Source: an uncultured Oribacterium sp.
Lineage (GTDB): Bacteria; Bacillota; Clostridia; Lachnospirales; Lachnospiraceae
Assembly (NCBI GenBank): GCA_937927445.1
Contig: CALAOB010000088.1
Location: 1-35,037, forward strand
Direction of reading: 5' to 3'
DNA length: 35,037 nt
The notes beneath the pieces were generated by a model. That model saw only the letters and a list, made by a program, of their open reading frames with translations. It was not told where the DNA came from and made no database searches. Position 1 is the first letter of the stretch. Each line of letters starts with the position of its first letter. This document shows positions 29,669-35,037 of the stretch, piece after piece. Made by a program: the position numbers and the translations under genes.

Positions 29669-30517
29669 ATGCTGATGAAACGAACACCGATGCGGGATTA
29701 TATACTGATTGCGCTGGGCGCGCTGCTGATGGCGATTGGAAGTAAAAATATCTATGATCCGAATCAGCTGGTCGTCGGTGGTGTGACGGGTCTCGGCATC
29801 ATCCTGCGGAGCTGGATCGGAATGCCGCTGTGGCTCAGTAATACGCTGCTCAACATCCCGCTGTTTCTTGCGGCGTGGAAGTTTCTCGGCGCGAAGTTTA
29901 TCGGACGGACCCTGTATGGTGCGGCGATGCTGTCCTTTTTCCTCTGGCTGCTGCCGGGCATCAGTCTGATTCCGGACGGTGATCTGCTGCTGGCGGCCGT
30001 GTTCGGCGGTATCCTGTCGGGTCTCGGCTTTGGTCTGATCCTGATCGGACAGGCGACGACCGGCGGTACGGATATCCTGGCAGCGCTCCTGCATATTCCG
30101 TTTCCGCAGTACAGCATCCCGCAGATTCTTCAGGTCATCGACTGGACGATCGTCGCGATCGGTGTCGGTGCGTTCGGCGGCATCCATGCGCTGTATGCGA
30201 TCATCTCGGTCTATGTCGTGACGAAGGTGTCGAACGGTCTGATGGAAGGCATGCACTACGCGAAGGCAGTCTGGATCATCACCTCGGAGCCGACGCAGAT
30301 TTCGGATGCCATCCTGCAGAAGCTGGATCGTGGTGTCACCGGTGTCCATGCGATCGGTATGTACTCCGGTAAGGAAACGACGATGCTCTACAGCATCATG
30401 TCGAACCGCGAAATCACCTACCTGAAGGATCTCGTACATGAAATCGACCCGAACGCCTTCGTGATCCTCTCGGATGTCCGCGAGGTCATGGGCGAGGGCT
30501 TCTCCCGCGAGAAGTAG
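29669..30517 (+). CDS. YitT family membrane protein (DUF161/DUF2179)
   Basis: This 282-residue protein has five or six membrane segments in its first two thirds (G-A-L-L-M-A-I-G, L-N-I-P-L-F-L-A-A-W, A-A-V-F-G-G-I-L-S-G-L-G-F-G-L) with the family motif G-G-V-T-G, and a soluble C-terminal DUF2179 domain (about 215-275) of the ferredoxin-like type with V-T-G-V-H-A-I-G-M-Y-S-G-K-E. The family is widespread in Firmicutes and its role is not settled; transport has been proposed. The ATG at 29669 (M-L-M-K-R-T-P) follows GGGAGGA; the frame extends 27 codons upstream without a plausible ribosome binding site. It is monocistronic and followed by the tRNA promoter. Confidence 0.88.
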   Translation: MLMKRTPMRDYILIALGALLMAIGSKNIYDPNQLVVGGVTGLGIILRSWIGMPLWLSNTLLNIPLFLAAWKFLGAKFIGRTLYGAAMLSFFLWLLPGISLIPDGDLLLAAVFGGILSGLGFGLILIGQATTGGTDILAALLHIPFPQYSIPQILQVIDWTIVAIGVGAFGGIHALYAIISVYVVTKVSNGLMEGMHYAKAVWIITSEPTQISDAILQKLDRGVTGVHAIGMYSGKETTMLYSIMSNREITYLKDLVHEIDPNAFVILSDVREVMGEGFSREK

Positions 30518-30525
30518 AATTTTAC

Positions 30526-30554
30526 TTTACATTTGGTGGACGACGTGCTATATT
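30526..30554 (+). promoter_or_regulatory. Promoter of tRNA-Thr
   Basis: TTTACA (30526-30531), a 17-bp spacer and TATATT (30549-30554), 22 bp before the mature tRNA 5' end. It may also serve the NlpC/P60 gene by read-through. Confidence 0.75.
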
Positions 30555-30576
30555 GTAATGGCGTTTTGAGACGCAT

Positions 30577-30649
30577 GCTACTGTAGCACAGTCGGTAGTG
30601 CATCTGATTCGTAATCAGAAGGTCACCGGTTCGAATCCGGTCAGTAGCT
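30577..30649 (+). tRNA. tRNA-Thr (anticodon CGT)
   Basis: A complete cloverleaf of 73 nt can be drawn. The acceptor is GCTACTG/CAGTAGC, the D-arm GCAC/GTGC with GG in the loop, the anticodon arm TCTGA/TCAGA with loop TTCGTAA (anticodon CGT, reading ACG), and the T-arm ACCGG/CCGGT with TTCGAAT. The discriminator base is T and the 3' CCA is not encoded. Confidence 0.95.
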
Positions 30650-30731
30650 CGATATTCTCTTGTGACAGCAGTGTCAATCTGAAATAGAGTGACTACCGTT
30701 AAATCGTAAAGCGAATATTACCGAAGACAGG

Positions 30732-30768
30732 GTCCTGGTTTCAGATGCGAGAAACCAGGACTTTTTTT
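30732..30768 (+). terminator. Terminator between tRNA-Thr and the NlpC/P60 gene
   Basis: GTCCTGGTTTC (30732-30742) pairs exactly with GAAACCAGGAC (30751-30761), followed by seven T. The T-run ends only 17 bp before the next start codon, and the ribosome binding site AAAGGAG follows directly, so the gene downstream must be reached by read-through or from a promoter upstream of the hairpin. Confidence 0.9.
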
Positions 30769-30785
30769 GTTCAAAGGAGATTCCA

Positions 30786-31607
30786 GTGAGAAAATTAATC
30801 AGTGCAGCCGTAGTAACCGCGGCGCTGGCCATCAGCGCGACGATGACAGCATTGGCCGGAAGCTGGGGACAGCAGAACGGTTCGTGGGTGTATCTCAACG
30901 ACGCCGGACAGCTTCAGACGGGCTGGGCGTGGATCGACGGCAACCATGACGGCATCGCCGAGTCGTATTATTTCGACATGAGCGGCAAGCTGTCCACCAG
31001 TACGACGACGCCGGATGGCTATACCGTGAATTCGGATGGTGCCTGGGTACAGGACGGAAGCGTGCAGACGAAGGTAATTCCGCTGTCGGATCCGAATGCG
31101 CTCGGCCGTCTCGGGACAGTGGCCGGCAGCTCATCGATGTCAAGTGATAGCTTTCTGGTTGCAGGCAGTGCATACGAGAATGGCAAGAATTATATGCAGT
31201 CAGAGGAGGCGTTGCAGCAGGTGACGGGCCGGAAAGACATCGTGAACTTCGCGCGCCAGTATGTCGGCGCAGGCAAGCTCCGCTATGGTGCCGGTACGAA
31301 TCTGAATGGTGGTCCGGTGGACTGCTCCGGCTTCGTGCTCGCGGTCTTCCGTCAGTTCGGCATTTCACTTCCGAGAACGTCCGCCGAGCAGTGCGCAGCC
31401 GCTCCGCGTTATGTTTCCGAGGCAGAGATGCTTCCGGGCGATCTGATTTTCTATGGCAACGGTGGTCGCGTGAACCATGTCGCCATCTACACCGGTGAGA
31501 ATTCCATCGTCCATGCGACGAACAGCTCCCGCGGCTGGGTCTTCGAGGACAGCGGTTCTTCCGCGATGCACTACGCGCCGATCGTCGCCATCGGGCGGTA
31601 CTGGTGA
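30786..31607 (+). CDS. Secreted NlpC/P60 cell-wall hydrolase with wall-binding-like repeats
   Basis: This 273-residue secreted protein should cut peptide stems in peptidoglycan. A signal peptide (1-24, ending A-L-A) precedes repeats rich in Trp, Gly and Tyr (W-V-Y-L-N-D-A-G-Q-L-Q-T-G-W at 34-47) that resemble choline- or wall-binding repeats. The NlpC/P60 domain spans about 150-273 with Cys180 (V-D-C-S-G-F), His231 (N-H-V-A-I-Y) and His243 (V-H-A-T-N) as the likely Cys-His-His triad. GTG 30786 is preceded by AAAGGAG. A strong terminator lies immediately upstream, and the region between it and the tRNA is too short for a ydaO-type c-di-AMP riboswitch, which often controls such genes. Confidence 0.92.
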   Translation: MRKLISAAVVTAALAISATMTALAGSWGQQNGSWVYLNDAGQLQTGWAWIDGNHDGIAESYYFDMSGKLSTSTTTPDGYTVNSDGAWVQDGSVQTKVIPLSDPNALGRLGTVAGSSSMSSDSFLVAGSAYENGKNYMQSEEALQQVTGRKDIVNFARQYVGAGKLRYGAGTNLNGGPVDCSGFVLAVFRQFGISLPRTSAEQCAAAPRYVSEAEMLPGDLIFYGNGGRVNHVAIYTGENSIVHATNSSRGWVFEDSGSSAMHYAPIVAIGRYW

Positions 31608-31615
31608 GGTATACC

Positions 31616-31726
31616 ATGTTTTTCTTCTTCGGAATCATGAATGATCAGAAGGATCTCAATTTTCATCAGCCGATGACCTGCGATGTGTGCGGGCGCATGG
31701 GGCAGTACCAGGTGTTTGTGACGTAA
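31616..31726 (+). CDS. Zinc-ribbon protein, N-terminal fragment ending at in-frame TAA
   Basis: This 36-codon frame (M-F-F-F-F-G-I-M-N-D) contains a C-x2-C knuckle (C22, C25) and ends Y-Q-V-F-V-T-stop. The TAA at 31724-31726 is in frame with the next ATG. As I recall the family, homologous zinc-ribbon proteins of Clostridia continue here without interruption, with a Tyr after the Thr, so TAA probably replaces a Tyr codon. The ribosome binding site GAGG overlaps the stop codon of the NlpC/P60 gene, so translation would be coupled to it. Whether it is a nonsense mutation, a sequencing error or a real stop followed by restart cannot be decided. Confidence 0.6.
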   Translation: MFFFFGIMNDQKDLNFHQPMTCDVCGRMGQYQVFVT

Positions 31727-32191
31727 ATGGTGCTGTCGATTTTCTTCATTCCGATTTTCAAGTGGGGCCGTACGTACTATGTGCGCACGAGCTGCTGCGG
31801 CTCGCTGTATCAGCTTCGTCCGGAGGTCGGCCGCGCGATCGAGCGAGGGGAGAACGTCACCATCCAGCAGACGGACCTCTACCTCGAGCAGCGAGGGCAG
31901 GCCGGCGGGCAGAATCGTTCAGCGGGTCAGTACGGGCAGGATAATGCTGGTGCATGGCAGTCGCATGGCGCTGATCAGGCGTACTGGCAGGCCGACGGGC
32001 AGAATCGTTCATCGGGTGCACAGAACGGCGCAGCGTATGGACAGAATGCGGCAGGAAGTACCCAGCAGCGGCTTCTGGAGCAGCAGGGCAAGTGGACGAA
32101 GGTCTGCTACAACTGTGGTTACACCACGACGGAAGACTTCGAGTATTGCCCGAAGTGCGGGAAAAAGTTCGAGTATAGGGAGCAGAAGTGA
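31727..32191 (+). CDS. Zinc-ribbon protein, main part
   Basis: This 154-residue frame begins directly after the TAA with ATG (TAAATG) and continues the family sequence: a hydrophobic stretch F-F-I-P-I-F-K-W, then Y-Y-V-R-T-S-C-C-G, whose Cys pair would complete the knuckle encoded by the upstream fragment. A Gly/Gln/Ala-rich low-complexity segment (about 57-122, with an imperfect 30-codon direct repeat G-Q-N-R-S) leads to a C-terminal zinc ribbon, C-Y-N-C and C-P-K-C. No ribosome binding site is obvious before this ATG, so it would depend on re-initiation after the TAA. Function is not known; such proteins are usually membrane-associated or nucleic-acid-related. Confidence 0.65.
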   Translation: MVLSIFFIPIFKWGRTYYVRTSCCGSLYQLRPEVGRAIERGENVTIQQTDLYLEQRGQAGGQNRSAGQYGQDNAGAWQSHGADQAYWQADGQNRSSGAQNGAAYGQNAAGSTQQRLLEQQGKWTKVCYNCGYTTTEDFEYCPKCGKKFEYREQK

Positions 32192-32196
32192 GCATC

Positions 32197-32307
32197 ATGA
32201 GTAAAGTATTACTGGCCAGCGTCTTTATCATCATCTGCCTGAGTGTCATGATCGGCATCCCGGTGTATCTGTACAGGAAATATAAGAAACTGCAACATAA
32301 GAAATGA
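32197..32307 (+). CDS. Small membrane peptide (36 aa)
   Basis: This short frame encodes one hydrophobic helix (V-L-L-A-S-V-F-I-I-I-C-L-S-V-M-I-G-I-P-V) with a strongly basic C-terminal tail (Y-R-K-Y-K-K-L-Q-H-K-K), a typical single-pass orientation with the tail inside. It starts 5 bp after the zinc-ribbon stop codon, so translation is probably coupled, and it is followed by a terminator at 32338. I do not recognise a family. Its length and placement argue for a real small gene but codon evidence is weak. Confidence 0.5.
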   Translation: MSKVLLASVFIIICLSVMIGIPVYLYRKYKKLQHKK

Positions 32308-32337
32308 AAGCTGTAGCATATCGAGAAAAGTAAGTGG

Positions 32338-32367
32338 AAGACCATCGCAGACGCGGTGGTCTTTTTT
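32338..32367 (+). terminator. Terminator after the NlpC/zinc-ribbon operon
   Basis: AAGACCATC (32338-32346) pairs with GGTGGTCTT (32355-32363) with one wobble, followed by a run of six T (32362-32367). Confidence 0.85.
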
Positions 32368-32478
32368 GTTTGTGACCACCAGGAGAGGAAACTTTTCGCG
32401 CGTAAGCGCGATCATTTAATTTCGAGCGAAGCGAGAATCAGTGCTTAGAGTACTATATCACCGCTCTTGCAGAATTTT

Positions 32479-32565
32479 TCTTTCTTTCATATAATGAAAG
32501 AAAACGTGAAAGATAACATGCAAGTGAAAGAAAACCAGTAAGTGAAAGAAAAAACGCAAGTGAAA
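32479..32565. repeat. Palindrome and roughly 18-bp direct repeats before the AlbA_2 regulator
   Basis: TTCTTTCAT-ATA-ATGAAAGAA forms a palindrome at about 32480-32500. Then GTGAAAGA recurs at intervals of about 18-19 bp (AACGTGAAAGAT, AAGTGAAAGAAAAC, AAGTGAAAGAAAAA, AAGTGAAACC). A further AGTGAAAGG sits in the ribosome binding site region of the next gene. The repeated GTGAAAG may be the binding site of that DNA-binding protein. Base composition is lower in GC than elsewhere. Confidence 0.6.
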
Positions 32566-32630
32566 CCAGATTAGCGAGAAAGAATACACAAAATCAGAGA
32601 AGTCACTGAACTGAGTGAAAGGGGCGTCCG

Positions 32631-34295
32631 ATGTTTTCATTTGAATCTTTAAATGTGGAGTTTAAGCAGGAGTATGTTCCGGATATTCGAAAAGAAGTGA
32701 TGGCGTTTGCGAATACCGATGGTGGAACGGTCTATGTGGGTGTGCGGAAGGATGGAAGTGTCGCGGGAGTGGAGGATGCGGACGGGGTGATGCTGCAGAT
32801 CGTCGGATCACTGAAGGATGCGCTGGCTCCGGACGTGATGCCGTTTGTAAAGGTAGATACGGTCAGCATCGACGAAAAACAGGTCATCGAAATCGTCGTG
32901 ACGACCGGAACCAGTCGCCCGTACTATCTCAGAGAAAAAGGGTTGAAGCCGAGTGGCGTTTATGTCCGGAAAGGAAGCTCGACGCAACCCCTGTCCGAGG
33001 AGGGCATCCGTGAAATGATTCGTGAGAACAGCGCCCGTTCCTACGAGCTGAGCCGAAGCCTGAACCAGGAGATGACGTTTACGACGCTGGAAGCGGAGAT
33101 GGCGAAGCGTTCGATCGAATTCGGACCAGCGCAGATGCGCACGCTGAAGCTGACCGGCGAGGATGGGCTGTACACGAATCTGGCGCTGCTTCTGTCCGAT
33201 CAGTGTGAAACGTCGACAAAGGTGGCACTTTTCCAGGGGACAGACCGGGCGGTATTTCGCGAGCGAAAAGAGTTCACCGGCTCTATCCTGAAGCAGCTGG
33301 ACGACATTTACAGCTTCATCGACTTCCTGAATAAGACGAAGGCGACCTTTTCCGGCCTGCATAGGACCGACACCCGGGATTATCCGGAGGAAGCGGTGCG
33401 TGAAGCCCTTCTGAACAGCATCGTCCATCGCGACTATGCCATCAGCGGCAGCAACCTCATCAACATGTATGACGACCGGCTCGAATTTGTGTCCATGGGC
33501 GGTCTCGTTCCCAGCATTGAACTCGAATCGATTTTCATCGGCGTGTCGCAGCCGCGAAATCCGCAGCTTGCCGGCGTGTTCTATCGCATGCAGCTGATCG
33601 AGAGCTACGGCACAGGAATCGGAAAAATCGAGCGGGCTTATGCCAATGCAGTCGTCCACCCATCTTATGAAACAGCGAAAGGTGTTTTCCGCGTGACGCT
33701 TCCGAATATGAATGAACGGCCATCGGATGCAGACACGGATAGAGACACCGGGCGCGGCCATCAGCTCTACCATACCGTCCAGTATACAAATGGTGGCCTG
33801 GTGCGAGGCCATGCGAAGTTCCACAGTGACTGGACAGAGCGGATCTACGGAGGCGGCGGGACTTACGAGAAGAGAGGCGGTAAACGCAGCTATGCCGGAT
33901 ATTATGACGCTGCGTCTGATGCTGCCGGAAAATATGGGGATTATAAAAATTACATGTCTGACGCCTCCTCAGTTAACGAAAAAAGAAGGCGAGGACAGGA
34001 TTTATACATGCAGGATGAATCTTTGAAAAAAGAAGGAAAGCAAGGAAATCAGGCCGTGCATGAAAAGTTCGGTGAGTATAGCGGCGTTACAGCTGAGTAC
34101 ATCCCTGTGGTCGAGGCGCAGAAAAAGCAGATTCTGAAGTATGCAGCGACGCGTGACAGCATCAGCCGAAAAGAAATCGAAGACCTGCTCGGCATCGGTA
34201 CCACGAAAGCATGTCGCCTGATCAGGGAATTATGTGATTCGGGTGAACTCGTACAGGTAGGAAGCGGAAGAAAAATTACATACAAGAAAAAATGA
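32631..34295 (+). CDS. AlbA_2/GHKL transcriptional regulator with C-terminal winged helix
   Basis: This 554-residue protein belongs to the COG2865 group. The AlbA_2 (Schlafen-like) domain spans about 5-130: N-V-E-F-K-Q-E-Y, F-A-N-T-D-G-G-T-V-Y-V-G-V, and V-Y-V-R-K-G-S-S. A GHKL-type ATPase region (about 250-360) has A-V-R-E-A-L-L-N-S-I-V-H-R-D-Y and Y-G-T-G-I-G-K-I. A winged helix (about 500-554) ends the protein: S-R-K-E-I-E-D-L-L-G-I-G-T-T-K-A. Between the last two lies an unusual linker of about 135 residues rich in Gly, Tyr, Lys and Asp. ATG 32631 follows AAGGGG. The upstream GTGAAAG repeats suggest self-regulation. Members often accompany accessory regions or defence loci; its target is unknown. 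Confidence 0.85.
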   Translation: MFSFESLNVEFKQEYVPDIRKEVMAFANTDGGTVYVGVRKDGSVAGVEDADGVMLQIVGSLKDALAPDVMPFVKVDTVSIDEKQVIEIVVTTGTSRPYYLREKGLKPSGVYVRKGSSTQPLSEEGIREMIRENSARSYELSRSLNQEMTFTTLEAEMAKRSIEFGPAQMRTLKLTGEDGLYTNLALLLSDQCETSTKVALFQGTDRAVFRERKEFTGSILKQLDDIYSFIDFLNKTKATFSGLHRTDTRDYPEEAVREALLNSIVHRDYAISGSNLINMYDDRLEFVSMGGLVPSIELESIFIGVSQPRNPQLAGVFYRMQLIESYGTGIGKIERAYANAVVHPSYETAKGVFRVTLPNMNERPSDADTDRDTGRGHQLYHTVQYTNGGLVRGHAKFHSDWTERIYGGGGTYEKRGGKRSYAGYYDAASDAAGKYGDYKNYMSDASSVNEKRRRGQDLYMQDESLKKEGKQGNQAVHEKFGEYSGVTAEYIPVVEAQKKQILKYAATRDSISRKEIEDLLGIGTTKACRLIRELCDSGELVQVGSGRKITYKKK

Positions 34296-34307
34296 GTCGG
34301 TCGTTGG

Positions 34308-34316
34308 TGGTATAAT
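34308..34316 (+). promoter_or_regulatory. Extended -10 promoter of citF
   Basis: TG-G-TATAAT is a consensus extended -10 lying about 34 bp before the citF start codon. No good -35 is seen, as is usual for such promoters. Confidence 0.62.
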
Positions 34317-34349
34317 AAGGACAAAACCACATTACAGGGGGACACAATT

Positions 34350-35037
34350 ATGTTAAATGCAGTGGGCCGGGACATCCCGGACGAGATTCTGAAGCGCTAT
34401 GGGAAGGAGCCGTTCCGGGGCAGCAGCTACCGGGATGACAAGCCGTATACGAAGGCGGCGCCGACGGTGCGCGGCATGGTCGATCCGAAGAGAAGCAAGA
34501 TGGTCGGCAGTATCCGCGAGGCACTTGAGAAGTGCGGCGCGCGGGACGGCATGGTCTTTTCCTTCCATCATCACTTCCGCGACGGTGACCACATCGTCAA
34601 TATGGTGCTCGAGGCCGCACAGGAGATGGGCCTTCGTGACCTCACGATCTGCGCGTCGTCGCTCGGTAAGTCGCACAGCCGCGTCGCAGCGATGATCGAA
34701 GAGGGCACCGTCGTCGGCATCCAGACCTCCGGCATCCGTGACCGCATCGGCGAGGACGTATCCTTCGGCCGGCTCGCGACGCCGGCGATCATCCGAAGCC
34801 ACGGCGGTCGCGTGCGCGCCATCGAAGAAGGGGACGTGCACATTGACATCGCGTTTATCGGAGCGCCGACCGCGGACGAGTATGGTAATCTCCGTGGCGT
34901 CGGCGGCAAGAGCGACTGCGGCGTGCTGTCCTACAGCGTCGTGGATTCCCGCTACGCCGACCACGTCGTCGCCATCACCGACACTATGGTGCCGTTCCCG
35001 AACTTTCCGCCATCCATCCCGATGGTTGACGTCGATT
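34350..35037 (+). CDS. citF: Citrate lyase alpha subunit (3' end outside window)
   Basis: The 229 codons present encode the N-terminal part of the citrate lyase alpha subunit, the citrate:acetyl-ACP transferase of the citrate lyase complex used in anaerobic citrate fermentation. It matches CitF as I recall it: N-A-V-G-R-D-I-P near the start, D-G-M-V-F-S-F-H-H-H-F-R-D-G-D, T-I-C-A-S-S-L, Q-T-S-G-I-R and S-H-G-G-R-V-R-A-I, D-I-A-F-I-G-A-P. The ATG follows CAGGGGGA. The rest of the gene and any citD, citE or citX partners lie beyond the window. Before it stands an unrelated regulator with no obvious citrate link, and it has its own extended -10 promoter. Confidence 0.92.
   Translation, partial: MLNAVGRDIPDEILKRYGKEPFRGSSYRDDKPYTKAAPTVRGMVDPKRSKMVGSIREALEKCGARDGMVFSFHHHFRDGDHIVNMVLEAAQEMGLRDLTICASSLGKSHSRVAAMIEEGTVVGIQTSGIRDRIGEDVSFGRLATPAIIRSHGGRVRAIEEGDVHIDIAFIGAPTADEYGNLRGVGGKSDCGVLSYSVVDSRYADHVVAITDTMVPFPNFPPSIPMVDVD

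Noticed and set aside
30650..30731. ydaO-type c-di-AMP riboswitch before the NlpC/P60 gene
   Set aside because: Only 82 nt are available between the tRNA and the terminator, too short for this class, and its conserved blocks are absent.
31724..31726. Programmed stop-codon read-through
   Set aside because: No known read-through context or structure is recognised; mutation, error or re-initiation are simpler.

Overview
The window looks like a chromosomal stretch of a Gram-positive anaerobe of the class Clostridia, most likely a high-GC member of Lachnospiraceae. This rests on the strong AGGAGG-type ribosome binding sites, a NlpC/P60 protein with cell-wall-binding-like repeats, and family types common in that group (YitT, AGCS symporter, cytidylate kinase-like protein, CapA, citrate lyase alpha, AlbA_2/GHKL regulators). 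The species assignment is inference.

Layout. 1-2356: end of an ABC exporter gene, a PAP2-type membrane phosphatase and a cytidylate kinase-like protein. 2357-6690: a signalling cluster. A 230-nt leader with interlocking helices and a terminator-like hairpin precedes an HPt protein and a REC/HD-GYP/GGDEF protein, followed by a hybrid histidine kinase that has lost its sensor part and half of its receiver domain. 6690-11640: a two-gene heterodimeric ABC exporter on the minus strand, flanked on both sides by a family of 39-nt hairpin repeats and by a perfect 59-bp inverted repeat. 11737-20279: a catabolic and uptake locus with a divergent PfkB kinase, an AbgA-like M20 hydrolase, a COG0402-type deaminase/amidohydrolase and a four-gene PotABCD-type ABC importer, with hairpins in most intercistronic gaps. 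20307-20960: a displaced gene tail, terminators and a roughly 480-bp array with 41-bp periodicity. 21147-25992: a minus-strand MFS/sugar isomerase/AGCS symporter operon with a divergent DeoR regulator. 26082-27974: a Y-family DNA polymerase with a small coupled partner gene and LexA-like boxes. 28028-32307: CapA-like protein, YitT, tRNA-Thr(CGT), NlpC/P60 hydrolase, an interrupted zinc-ribbon protein and a small membrane peptide. 32479-35037: an AlbA_2/GHKL/winged-helix regulator behind a direct-repeat array, then the start of citF.

How the genes work together. The AbgA-like hydrolase, the deaminase and the importer lie in one direction and could import and dismantle a cationic or nitrogen-rich conjugate; AbgA similarity points to folate-type fragments but the substrate is unknown. 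The divergent kinase shares a face-to-face promoter region with them, next to a CCGACA-AA-TGTCGG dyad. The HPt and REC/HD-GYP/GGDEF proteins probably form a c-di-GMP phosphorelay whose neighbouring kinase is decayed.

The most unusual signals are non-coding: the interlocking leader at 2419-2570, the 39-nt hairpin family, and the 41-bp periodic array. A further pattern is that short copies of gene 3' ends lie outside their genes at three places. Ala/Glu/Ser/Thr-rich inserts also recur in otherwise conserved enzymes. No database search or folding calculation was run; family calls come from reading motifs.
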